DNA of 64,000 nucleotides from Hyaloperonospora brassicae (lineage: Eukaryota > Oomycota > Peronosporomycetes > Peronosporales > Peronosporaceae), in the NCBI GenBank assembly GCA_947650285.1, contig CANTFL010000467.1:1-64000 (forward strand), read 5' to 3'. How positions within the stretch are numbered: the first letter of the stretch is position 1; the number at the start of each line of letters is the position of its first letter. The translations under genes were made by a program, and so were the position numbers. Of this stretch, positions 44,401-57,290 are shown piece after piece. Below the pieces are notes generated by a model. It did not search any database. It had not been told where the DNA came from and saw only the letters and a program-made list of their open reading frames with translations.

Positions 44401-47400
44401 GGTTCGAGTCAAATAATGACAAGGTATTGCAGCATTTTGCGCAACACAAACACAATTCCAGTTAATAAGCGGATCTATAAAGTTTGACAAATATATGATA
44501 GATTATGGACAGAATAACTGTTTATTCTAAGCACCACAATTTATGACGTTTCGGATGCGAATGACCGACACTGTAGCATACAGCGCAATGTAAAACTGAA
44601 TCACGTACGAGTCAACAAGGAGAGCTTTGATAAACAATACGTCTCAAAAGGCGTATGAACGATATGGTTGGATCAGGATGCTTTAAAGAACGTTATGACA
44701 TCATGTCTAACAGTTTCCATTTGGCAAGATTAATCAGACGACGAAGCTCTTTTCTATAGGTTACAATGTGCTTGTCCACGGTCAGAACCTATCCTAATAA
44801 CGATAATATATGTCAGAATAAACAACGACGAAATTTCATCTAGGTCAATTACCCATTTTCCAAGAAAAATGCCATCATTCCCTTCGGTATAATTACGCTC
44901 CCTCCTACTCCTCGTATGTTCTCTGCACGACCATCCCACAGTGAACATAAAATGTAAAATATAGTTCAAGACTAAAATTTTGAACCGATAGATAAAACCG
45001 TTCATTGCATTATATGAAAATATAGGCGTGTGAGCCATCGGTACTACTGATAAAATAGGTGGCGGCCTCTTATAAACAAAATTACATATACATTAGTATT
45101 GGGGTCCAGCGTCATTTATAACCTACCATTTATATTCCTTTAATTGATGTAGGCCGATTAATATTAAATCGGCTAACACAGAAAAGATCTGTGCATAACA
45201 ATTTCATACAAGACAAAGAAAAAAATCAGATTAGACCTTAAAAGTTGTTCTTTACTGTAACAATAAATAAATTGTTCTCTAAGATAATATGTGTAGCTAA
45301 AATATTTTAAACAATTCATATTCACTTGGGATTGTGCTGTAACTTGTAATACAGATAAAACGAAACACTTGAGCTAATAAATGAAAGCGCCAAATTTATA
45401 GCTTAAGTCGGCGTTCACTATTCCACTCTCGATATCTATATATATCATTAAACAATCTTTGACGAAGTGCTGCAGCTTCCATGATCATAAATTTGTAATT
45501 TTGTTTCTTACATTTACAATTTGTGTCTGTCCAATGAAATTTTAGCGCCCACCACCTTTTTATACATTTTTATTAGCCCATCTTATCATAGCTTCACCAA
45601 ATATATCCAGTGCGAAGAAGAAATTTATACACTATTCATTTTTAGTGTGGTGGAATATACTAAATTGGCCGTGCGTTAGTCTATTGATTAAAGTGAACAC
45701 AGCTTATTTGATTTTCTTGTAGATGTCTTGATAGCGCCAAAGTGCACAATCGATGATTGTGCGAAGATCGCTACACACGTTACGATGTTGTCGCTCATAT
45801 GTAGGTATCACATTACTCAAATTGCAAAATTAGTCATTGAATAAATTTCAGCTGAATTGGGGTGCTATTCGAACGCTCAAAGCCATCATAAGTATATATT
45901 GTGAGTCTGATTATTTCACAGGATGTAAAAAAGTAAAAGAATACTACAAAGTTTTTTTATCTTCTTGCTTATGGGTTGTAAAGCCTCATAAAAAATAATC
46001 GTAGGACTGATGAAGAGACATAAAATAAAAAGTATTCTTATTAGCATTTAATGCCTTTTCTAAAACTAACTTATTGTATTTTTAAATTATACAATCTGAC
46101 CATTCAGCGCACAATGAACAATTGAGAAGTGAATCTTTTTTGACATCATAAGAATAATTAAGTAATAATATTTCTTATGAAAAACCTCTTTATTTTTTAG
46201 TGTTAATTAGTAATAGCTCATTCGATCAAAAATATCCTTTAAATTATATTATTCTATCCTACGTCTTTCTTAAACTTCATCGGTCATGATATGGTCTTGA
46301 ATGGTTATATGACCTATCATTTGCAATGGTATGAGCCAATAAAGGCACACAAAATAGATGAACAAAGTAAGTATCTTTTTTATATAAAAATGATAAGTGC
46401 TTCTTTTAAGTATTTGTATAGCTAGGTAATCAGAAAAGCTTTTGGATACTTTTAGCTTCCCTGTACATCCGGCATTAATATTAAATGATAAAGAAATTAT
46501 TAAATCCTGACTTTTATTTTTTATGACGTTTCGGCCGTACTGTTGATTGCATGTTAAAAGGTCGAGGCTTGCTTTAAAATACCTGGGAACATTGTATAGT
46601 CCTATATGGGAAGAGATAGACGATAGTGATGGTTTATCGACTTAAACGCGAAAAAACAATATAGTGAGGTAATAGATTACAATGTGAAGATCCCACCGTA
46701 CCTATAATGTTATCGCGAAGCCTTTGTCTGCACGATTGTCTTGTCATCTGAAACTCTATTTTACACATATATTTATCTATAAGCTTAAAAAAGGGACACG
46801 TGTGACGTTTTTTACCAATTAGAAATGCTTGGTTGCATGATAACTCGGGCTGGCATGTTTACGATCACAAAAAATTTGGTAGATTATCTTGCGATACTAA
46901 CTCATAATTAGCATAAGACCGAAAAAAGGTTTATACCATGAGATTAATACACACTTACCTACCAATGCCAGCAATATATTATTTAGATGGGGCATTATCG
47001 CGAACGATCTTATTGCTCATTGAAAAAAAGAGTAGACCTTTCTGCGGCAGTCTTAATAGATTGGCAAATATTGCAATCTTAATTTATCATTCAGCAACAA
47101 TTCATATCTTGACCTACAAATGACGTCAGACCGCTTTATAAGATAAAATTTCTGGTAAAGTTAACAGTAATTGTTCTACTCTTGTCAAATTTAAAATGAC
47201 ATAAATTTGATCCATCCAATCGACGATTATGTTTGTACCAAAACTTGAGGAGATAAAATATAATTAAACAAAAACAGGAACCCATAAATACAGCGCATTT
47301 ATGGTTTATTGTAGTGCCTTATCGAAGTTTAATTTTTATTCTTTGTTTAAAGAAACGAATTAGCTAATTCGCGGTGGTTATCTTAGGTATTTAATAGTAG

Positions 47401-50400
47401 CGCAAAAAGCACAAATTCGGTACAACCAAACTTAATCCACCATATTGATTGATTAATTAATATGGAAAGAAGTCGGTATTGACATACTATATAGAATTTG
47501 AACGTATCAACGTCAATTTTAAAGCTCGGAGTTAGCATATGTAGATGAATAATCTTTTCTAATGTGAGATGCAAAGTTCGGTTGTTTCGTCTATGCGTAG
47601 AATTCTAGTCTGGATCAAATTTTATGTACTATATTCGTGTTAGCAATATGATGTATCAGATATTTTTTAAGAATCGACCGCCCTTATAATGCGTATAATC
47701 GCAACCGGTAGAAGCGACTGATCTGGAGATATAGCCCTGAAGCCGACAACTGTTTCTGTAATTGATGAGAAGATAATCGTCGAGTATAGAGTACTTCCTA
47801 ATGCGATAACACCGGTTGAATAGCCACTAATACACCAACTTGTAAAGACCACGAGAAAGCTAACCTATAGTGCAATAATCTCGTAGTCTATATATTTGTT
47901 GTCTAGCGTAAGTAATGATAAAGTTAGCTTCGGCGCTTTGAAAAACCTTCCGAATAGCCCAGTTCACTCTTTAGCGCAATACTATGACCAATTCGGGCGG
48001 CTGATTTGAAATCGACATTGGGAGGTAAGTAAATCAAATCGCGCTTAGGAACGGTGGACTTACACATTACTTGGTAATAGATTAAAACCCATATACATCG
48101 GTTCGTACGTCTTCCCTAACAGAGCCTATTACACCTTTCTATTAATGCAAGAGATACGTGTAATTATGATACCTTTATCAGTAACAGGGTAATATATATC
48201 CGCATATAAGGGTACGTCTGGTCGATCTGAATTCTAACAAGACAATATAAAATGAAAAAAACGTATGAAAGGGATGATGAATGAAATTCATGGCATGGAC
48301 CATGATATTTAAAGTGTGTAAAACTGTCTTATACAAACTTTGAGCTGTCATACCAGTGTTGCGGTATCGCTTGTGACACTTCACAATTCCTTAAAAGATT
48401 ACAACTTCATGAGATATCGGAGTGTGTATCTATTAAAATATTGCAAAAAAACTATAAATGCAGCGTGTAAAAGATATTTAAAAAGGGTTCGCACGGTATT
48501 ATCCATTGTGCCGATTCAATAAAGCAACCCCATTTTTATACTATTTGGATATTATTCATCCACATCTAATCTTTTCTGATGTTTCAAATAAACTTGGATG
48601 AAGTCACAAATAGTATTAACTTAGATACATTAGATAGCATCCATTGAGCATTGCGAATAATTCAAATTTGGAAAATGATTACGCCAACATAAAAATTTAT
48701 AGTAATTTGACCATTCTTAGTAGGAGATTTCTTAGCTGAAAGAATTGGATCAATTCTTTCCGCAATGGAAGGCGATCATATAAGACCAAATTCACCTACA
48801 CATAATATATTTAAATCCGTTTCGATAAATTTGATAGTTTACGGCAAGATATGATCCGACTTTTTATCCATCTAATTCCAAAGCGCATATTAATATTACA
48901 AACAAAAATGCATTGGCATGTCAAGCAATCACAAATATTATAAAGTTTTTAGACAAAGGTACATTATAGTTTATATTATCATCTCAACGTATATAAATGT
49001 GTAGAAAACGAAGTCGTAAATTATTAAAATTCGTCAAGTCACTTGCTATTTGCTGCGGCAATAAATGTAAGCATTTGATCACGCAACATCTTTTATATCC
49101 AATATCCTGCATGCACTGCCGATGGAGTCACGGATTTTTGAACAGCTTTCAACACTTGTTGTAGCAGAGTGATGTGTTTGGTTAGTTTTGTCTCGCCTCT
49201 AATAGCATGTTTCGGTATATACTAGATAATGTAAAAATGAACAAGTGAACGTAATACAGATGTAAACCACCAGAGTAAATCTTTAAATATTTCAGTGCAC
49301 TCATTATAGCATGATATGCAAAAAAAGTTGGCTATATTACCCTGCTTTATACGAAATTAATTCGCGTGTTTTAGAACACTATTGTTGTGTACTGGCACTA
49401 AGAACATTAGGATCTTCTTCATTAAAAACATCTTGATATCACAAAGTACAGTTTTCTTTTTACCTAGGCGTTCGATGTATAAATTCAAAGCAATTTTTAA
49501 TTATTTCAGAATTGACCTTTTTGACACATTATTTTACCCAACAACCCTAAGAAGATGCGTCGAAATATTTTGTGTAATTTGGACTACTAAAGGCACACAT
49601 ATGATGCTAATTTCTTTAAAAAGTACGAGGTCAACATATAAATCATGAAGTCTGTTCGTGACCTCGATTTATTTATCATGGTAAGAATAACATTGCTCGC
49701 TCGACATATTACGAGATTGGGTATCTGGGTAAATATCGATTTGAAATAAAAAAAATGTATTATACCTTGATCTTGAAAAAATAATTAAGCTTACTAATTT
49801 TTATGGTACCATATTCTGCAAAAATTGTTATTAGGATGTTCATATGACTTTGTCAGCGGACACCTTAAACAAGGTGCCATAGCTCTTTTATGCGCTGTCA
49901 TCTGAGCTATTTTTCTTCACCAGCAAAGAAAGACAAGAATAGATATAACATGTTATAGCTCTATTAGAATCCACGTACTACCCACTATATACGGCTTCGT
50001 AAGCCACTTCCCTGTAGTGTGTGATCCTACCGTCCTTTTGCGGAAAATGATCAACTAACCTCCTGATTCGGGTGCCGTTTCTTTTCGCTTTCGGTCACTG
50101 GGTTTGGAACCTTTGTGAAACGGAGAACATTAGTTAGTCCAGTATCTCGTATTTTCTGGTATTTAATATATTGCGTGTTGTATTCTGCATGTCCACTAGT
50201 GATCTTTGCGCTTTAAAATACCATGAAGTCCAAAGCCATATTGTATTTAATACTGAAGGGTATAGAGAAGATGAAGATTATAGCTATTTATACATCTCAA
50301 TTTGCACCAGTTAACATAGTATATATGTAAGAATATTTGCAGACAAGGGTAGATAGACGGGATGGTAAATGACATTCGGTATATCAATTAAAATAAAAAT

Positions 50401-53400
50401 TACTCAGTAACGAAAAATGTGCGTTGGTAAAAAAATTGTCAGCATCTCTTATTTAATTTTTTAAACCATAATATTTATATTTTATCGCGCTGGTGAATAG
50501 AGTGAACTAACATTTAGGCGTTACGAAATTAAAATGATTCTTATATTTGTGTATCACTATCACAAAGCGCGGATATACTGAAAGTGTGAGATATAGAAAT
50601 AGATAATGACCGTTCAAATGCCATTTATAATTGCCATGCCCCATTTATAAATGCCCGAACATTTTTGGTGTTACTAAAACTTAAATCTTGACTTATAAAT
50701 ATTCTCATTATATCACATCTCGGTCATTTCCTCAAGCAGCGCTATATTATCTATCCTCATGCAGCCGATATATTAAAATCATTTTTATTTTAATGTCTGA
50801 TGTATACAACAGATTACATATTCTAAACCCTGAAATTGTATCCAAAAACCGTAATTGCTTTACATCAAATTAAGAAAAATTGTTATGTGTTTACGCAATT
50901 TCTCAGGCGCATTGGCAAAATTTAGTACCCGACAAGAACATTTGAAGGATGCCGTACAAAACTGTGGCAAATAATTTGTCAAATCGCGTCTGACACGCTT
51001 TTAGTTATATTGATGCGATTAAGATACCAGACTAGGAAACAATACAACGCATGAGTAATGACATCGCTCATGGTGTGAACCTCTTCAGCTAACGATTCTC
51101 TGGGATAGCGAGACTGATAAATTTAGAAGTATGGTTTGAAGCGTCAAATTACTCTAAGTAACCTATTTAACTAGCTCTATAAAAAAAATTATCGTTTGTT
51201 GTTGTATATTTTAGCCGTCAATACCATACCGCTAGATCCTACCCGCTTAAGATAGTTGAATAACTAATAGGGCCTTCATTGTAGGTGATAATATTTTTTC
51301 TCTTTAATATATGTGCAAATATTTTATCTCTTTAATATATCATTCCTAGAAACGGCATGCATTTAAAAGACACAACTGTCTTTTTGTTGTGCAATTTTCC
51401 CTGTGTGCGCATCGATGTTACGAAGTACGTTAGACACCGCACAAAGATAAATGACATTCTTTACTCTTAAATACAAAAGTAGGATGTCACAGGCGTTTCG
51501 AACCATCAATATAATGTAGTACTTTTTATCCGTGTCTGTCTTTATCTTACCTCAGTTGTCCAGTTCAATATATACAAAGAATCTTGGCTAGTATGCTTTT
51601 GAATGTGTACGAACGATATTGCACTGACTATTATTTGGTCTACAATCATCATTAGATAGATCTTTGCCCAAATACATTAACAATGACGGTCTTTATAGGA
51701 TATTCAATCATCCAATTAAACATTCCTTCCGGTCAGAAAGTAATATCTATGGCACTTTATTATTAGTTTGGGCACTCATATATTCGATAAACCTAGTAAA
51801 GGACAACGAATTGTTACGCTAGACCGAATTATAGTGCATATGTTGCGAACGTTCTATAAAATGGTATTTCCGTGGCATGACCTATATATGCGATCCACGG
51901 AAAAATTGTTGCAGCACCTTTTTGTTTCTTAATTTTTTAAAGTATATTTTGACGGTATTGTTTGTTTTGTCTCAAAAAGCTATCACGAAGCGTATAATTC
52001 AAACTCAAATTTGGTAGCCGAATAATTTACTACATGTTTTAAGGTTGGTATGTTTAAAAGTTTATTTGACAAGATGTCACTAAAAAATATATACGACATT
52101 CATGTCGAAATAAAGGGGTATTTTTGTCGAAAGAGATGTTGGACTAATAAGGCTTTGTGTAAAAGTTAAAATGTGTGTATAGCTCGAGGATGGAATTATG
52201 TTCAACTACATTGGATTGTAAAATTGTACTGAAAAGGAAATATCTTAAGTTAAATGTCAGGTTAATGTCATTATTACATAGCTGGAACGTTTGTTAAATT
52301 TGGTACAGTTGAGACACGCATTTTTTTGTTTTTTCCTTACATAAAAATCATGTCCTGAATAAAATTCATTACTATCCTTTATGTCGACATTTATTTACTA
52401 GTGTCACTTCCACTATTATTCGCATTCGCATGACTGTTGGCAATTGTACTCGATACGAAGGAGCCCCATCATATCATATAAACCGCGACTGTTGTCTTAA
52501 TATATTCATTCTATACAATACCAGGCAAATAAATTATAGATGCTATGCAATCAAATATCAACGTCAACATCAAATACTTATAATATTGCTATGCACCAAT
52601 AACGATGCTGTAGGAATGATCATATTTGCTTAGGTTCACTTCATATGAATTATAAAGATACCGCATCGTCTACAAGTGTACCGTCTCGCGAGCGATTATT
52701 ATGAAGCAAAATAGCGATATTTCATGCAATGCCTTCCTAATTAATCATCAATGCACTTTCCTGCTTATCATTGTCTGGCCAGTTTCACAGAGGAGCAATA
52801 GCAATATTAGCAATCTTCCTGATACCCACTTGCTCATGGTCTATACCTGTACTCGGGTAAAGTATCCTTCAAGCGGTACCGAGAATCTATCTTAAAGAAA
52901 AGATACCGTTTACGTCGTGAAATTAATCGTTAAATTGAGACGCTAAGCGATACACGCCCAATGAATGATCTAGCTGAAAAAAGTAGCATAATATTTTACT
53001 TAAGCGCATTATTAATGGGTTTTAAGAAACACTTGATCAGAAGTCGCTCAAGGTTGAGCTTATATCATCCAACTTTTATATAGTTTTCATCATTGTTAAA
53101 AGTTTTCGCGTTACGCTTAGGCAAAAACTTAACCTATAATGGCTGCAGAGATAAAGGCTTACAATTTAACTTCAATAGGAAATATTAAGAGCTAGATAAA
53201 ATTGCAGTCGCTTTAGGCTTTGAGGACATAATAACGTACAATTTAAAGTGCCCGTTATCATAATTCTAAGTGTAACAAGCATTTATGATACTACTATCTG
53301 AACTTCTTTTCAACAGGATGAACTGCGAAATTCTACTGTACCTGTCACTTTGAAGCGCAATCATTTTATACACTTTATATATGTTGCGTTACTTTTATCC

Positions 53401-53878
53401 GCGTATTTCTATAAATAAATTAGAAATGTCGCCTCTGCTAACCTGTGTATTAACTCTTCCTCTTTCGTCATCCTTGCGGGTACGCATTTTAAAAGCTCTA
53501 TTTTTAAGGAGACGCATGTATTTTCTGATCAATGTGCAAATCTACTTGCACTACAAATCAACTAGTAGTGCGAATATACATAAAAGCTTAAATTTAGAAC
53601 AAATATCAAGTCAGGTCGTAAAAGGTAAGTATCTAAGGTTCGGTCGTTTGTTCAACAAGTTATATTATATGTGTGATGCATATTAATATGATTCAGTTAA
53701 TTAGTAAAGCCTAAATTTACTGTCCGTCGTACTCTATGCATAATGTCATGATAGCTTAAGTCTGTTACGGATCCTAATTCGATTGTACTAGAACATCAAA
53801 CTAAAATGTCTAATATAAAATTCTAAATGGAGTGGAGAATTCGCTAACGCTACCACAAGACTTCGTCGTTAAGGTGGA
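35450..53878. other. About 18 kb of AT-rich DNA without recognisable genes
   Basis: Frames are short. The longest are 141 codons (35744-36169), 131 codons (41294-41689) and 116 codons (37523-37873), none with a motif I know. There is no dense hairpin pattern, no LTR-like block and no tandem array beyond short TA runs. Very old transposon remnants could be present below the level I can detect by eye, since recognisable relics at 57-64 kb are nearly as diverged. Confidence 0.5.
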
Positions 53879-53936
53879 GAACGCGTCAAAAGTGCATTGT
53901 ATAATATAACCTATTACCTGCACTTTTGACGCGTTC
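53879..53936. repeat. 18-bp perfect inverted repeat with 22-nt spacer
   Basis: GAACGCGTCAAAAGTGCA at 53879-53896 is exactly reverse-complemented at 53919-53936. The spacer (53897-53918) is AT-rich. The arms are GC-richer than the surroundings. No ORF or TIR-type element boundary is evident. It may be a MITE remnant, a hairpin RNA or a protein-binding palindrome. Confidence 0.85.
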
Positions 53937-55485
53937 ATCACCGTAATAGAAAATACGGGTTCAACAAAAATTATAAATACATATCACATACGCACGTCAT
54001 TGCATTGATTACAATAACTTCAGAAGGTTTAAAGAGGACCATTCTAATGAATTAAAGTAGCGCGTGGAGTGATTGTATTAAAAACGACAATCTCACATCT
54101 TTTAAAGAATTAGCAAGTGTAGAAGAGCTTTGGAAGTGTCTACACGTTATTTAACGAATCCTTGCAGATACAATGTAATGCATTCAATTAATTAATTTAA
54201 TACAAGGGTTTATAGCGTACTCGATTAACGCTAGTGTATCTCGATTTGAAGAAAAGTAATAATGTAAAGGATAATATATGCCTTCTGTATAACCAATAAT
54301 ATATCGTAACATTAAAAGTTATGCTTGAATGGATTGCTTATGAGCACTCTAAGCAAATAATTGACTTGATGCAGGAAACCCGTATATCGACACTTATCAC
54401 CACAATAAAGAGCGATTATTTTCCGTCAATATACATTTGTACTAGAAAGTAAAAGATTCGACGTATAGTCACCATTATAGATTTAATAGGAAAGGAGCAC
54501 CCCAACGGATTCAAACTAATTACTTGCGTTCTATCGTCGGACAAGCTATATACAGGTTTGTATATCAAAGCATTTGCTTTTGAGCTCGACGGTCTCCAAT
54601 TATACATACCCTATATGCACCACAGCCTAGATCAGAAAATTAATTATTTATGATAAACACAATTATTGAATAGGTTGTGCTCTTTTGTGGTAAATTCAAA
54701 CTTAAGCTTTACGATCGGCGCTTGCGGAGACACAAATTATTCAAATGCTAACGGTTCTATTGTGGTGAACTGTCAATCGCTCTTTTAATTAGTCGATCCC
54801 ACCTCTCCACTGGCGCTTGGACATCCGAATAACGGAGGGGTAACTACAATCCCGTTCTGTAAAATTTGCTCACCTTGTAGACCCGTCAATAGAACGGGTT
54901 GCAATTTTCCAAGTGGACTAAAATCGATGCCGAACTTTACCGGGTTCGTGATTCAGGCTATCGCGTGAAAACCTTCACACGATTGTGTATATTAGTGGGT
55001 GGGTCACTTTATAAGTTGCCCCCATCTGATTCAGATCGCCTTGCCCAAGAGTGATGCTTATCTGCATCCCGTCTGACATCTTGGGTCGTCTGGCGATCTT
55101 GCTCATGTTGCCTTTACTTAGTGCTGCGTCTAATCTCATTTGTGTTTTGTTTGAAAGTACTCGATCCCGGTCCAATCAATTTTCAGATACCTCTTGGTTT
55201 AAGTATCCAACGTTGCGTGAGGTCGGGTGGACTGCAATCCAACTCGGAGGGGAAATCGACACGTTACCTATAAGAAAAATTATTATATTTAGTGGTTACC
55301 TTTACCCACCAAATTATCACATCACGAGGCATATGGGTATCGCGAACATCCGAACAAGGCGTATCTTTATCCAAAAGGTCGTCTCCTAGTAATTATGTGG
55401 ACCACATCAAGTACAAACTTTCTTGAACCTTGAAGTGATTTGCTTACGGTTCCTACGCAGCTCGCTCCAGACTCCCAATATTATG
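53937..55485. other. Mostly AT-rich, GC-richer patch at 54,980-55,260
   Basis: The patch has opposing open frames of 66 codons (minus, 54975-55175) and 112 codons (plus, 55051-55389). I recognise neither. It also has CCCGTTCT/AGAACGGG arms at 54851-54899. It borders the 19-bp minisatellite and may be one degraded element with it. Confidence 0.35.
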
Positions 55486-55731
55486 TTGGGATCCCGATCT
55501 TGTGTTGAGATCGCTATCTCGTGTTAGAATTGCGACCTCATGTTCAGATTGCAATCTGGTGTGGGGACCGCAATTTCTGATCGGGATTGCAATCTCTAAT
55601 TCAGGCCGAGATTTCTAGCCGGAAGTGCGATAACTTGTGGTATCGTAATTTCTATTTGGGATCGCGATCTCTGCTCGGGATCCGAGTATCTGGTTGAGAG
55701 CGCAAGCTCGGTCATAAACACGATCTCTCGA
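55486..55731. repeat. Degenerate 19-bp minisatellite with palindromic core
   Basis: About 13 units in a row, nearly all exactly 19 bp: TTGGGATCCCGATCTTGTG, TTGAGATCGCTATCTCGTG, TTAGAATTGCGACCTCATG, TTCAGATTGCAATCTGGTG, TGGGGACCGCAATTTCTGA, TCGGGATTGCAATCTCTAA, TTCAGGCCGAGATTTCTAG, and so on to TTGGGATCGCGATCTCTGC and TCGGGATCCGAGTATCTGG. Each unit has a self-complementary centre of the type GATCGCGATC or GATTGCAATC. Length is kept while sequence varies strongly. Confidence 0.88.
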
Positions 55732-57089
55732 TAAAATAATATCTGCACTTTACTTGTCTTTAATTAGGTTATAATGCAGAGTAAACCGCGTTTTCATACC
55801 TGCCACCAACGGTCTGGCGATCTGGTACGTTCAAGTTAAAAAATAGTAAGACAACCGTTACAGCTCTCATCTTTTAACCAGAGCCCAATTTGTATTAATT
55901 AACGTTGGTTATCTGTGTGCTTCCAAGCCCAACGTAAAGGCGAATACTCATGGTTGCTTAGCCACAGTATAAGTAGTTCCTATGTTTGATATTGACTTGC
56001 TCAATATTTAATCTCGATCCGACAGGCATACAAAATTCCAGTAAAAGACTAATTTCCATCCAGATACTATCGAAATAAACATAGAAAATAATGACGGTTC
56101 AGACTAATCACTTACATCTTTTAAAATATTGGCAATTAAAACCCATCTCGCTATGATAAATATTGTAAAATAAATTAGATACTTACTAGGATCAGACTAG
56201 AAATGCACCTTAAAAAGTGTAAACCTGCACCTCATATATTCAAATGACGCTATTTTCTCGTCTTTCATAGCCTATATTCATACATATATTGACTTTTAAA
56301 TGATTGACCAACTCATCAAATGCAAATTACAATGCGCAATTGAAAGATTGTTTCAGAACACCAATTAAGCGATGCAAATGCATAGCACTCAATCAAACCA
56401 AGTATTTTACAAAAAAATCTGCGTATAAAGTACAAATGTTTTTTACGAAACGTGCAAGGACTCCTAAGAAATTATTATGACTCACAATCATCAATAAAAG
56501 GGCAATTTAGTCTTCAAAGTTTTTTGAACATATATCGAATATTTTAGATATATCATGTTATGGCGTAAGGCTAATTCATGCAGCAGTAGCGATGACAGTA
56601 AATCATATAGAATGAGCTATAGGTGCTACGAAATATTTGCAGACTAATATGCAAAAATAACCACGATGTAAAGTCTGTTCCTTACCATAACATAGTATTT
56701 AAGATTGGTCTATGTCACAGAATACGCAAGGCGGGTAAATTATATGGCAATGACACAAGAGGTTCTAAGATAATCGTAATTGGTAACATTAAACACTTAT
56801 AACAAGCTAAAAATTACTGGTGATGTTACTTCAAAATTTTAATTCTGCACCACTTCCTTAATAAGTTGATACACGCCATCCCATCTATTGATTTACAACA
56901 CATTGCTGCCAAGGGCGAGAAAGCATTAAAAAATCTGTATATTTTATTCAGGTACAGCAAAATCGGTGGAAAAATAAAATAAATTTCATAAATTTCATCA
57001 AGTGATATCTTGAGATGCAAGTCACATTAACCCACTTATGTAAAAATTGACTTGCTAACTTATAGCCATAAGAAAAATCTTCCTGACTT
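55732..57089. other. AT-rich region; expected site of an old LTR and gag start
   Basis: If the gag relic at 57090 belongs to a once-complete copy, its 5' LTR and gag start should lie at about 56.1-56.7 kb. I see only weak, unconvincing matches there and call nothing. Confidence 0.4.
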
Positions 57090-57290
57090 AGTGGCCTGTT
57101 TATCTTCAGAAAACCCGGTTTTTTAAGCTGTCGATCCACCAAGGAATAGGTTAATCTCGACCCGAGCTACTGCCACTGAGGTAGGGTAAGCGCGTCGTAC
57201 AAGCTTACGCTCAGCAAACTTGTCACCTTTTACGATTCATCACGGATGTGTCAAATTCAATGCGAAATAGAATGAAATTTGTTTTTTTCA
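57090..57290 (+). pseudogene. Gag relic of the same Gypsy family
   Basis: This aligns base for base with about 13290-13440 of copy B. The best part is GAGGTAGGGTAAGCGCGTC then AAGCTTACGCTCAGC against the gag codons for QGKRDVHAYAQ (57176-57216). The upstream part matches the codons for SRLRQTFEPPRDEF at lower identity. Stops and shifts abound. It is on the same strand as the relic at 59500-64000 but about 1.4 kb further from it than copy B predicts. Confidence 0.7.

Noticed and set aside
56100..56510. Possible 5' LTR of the old relic (CACCAATTAAGCG, CTCAATC).
   Set aside because: The matches are too short and off the expected spacing.
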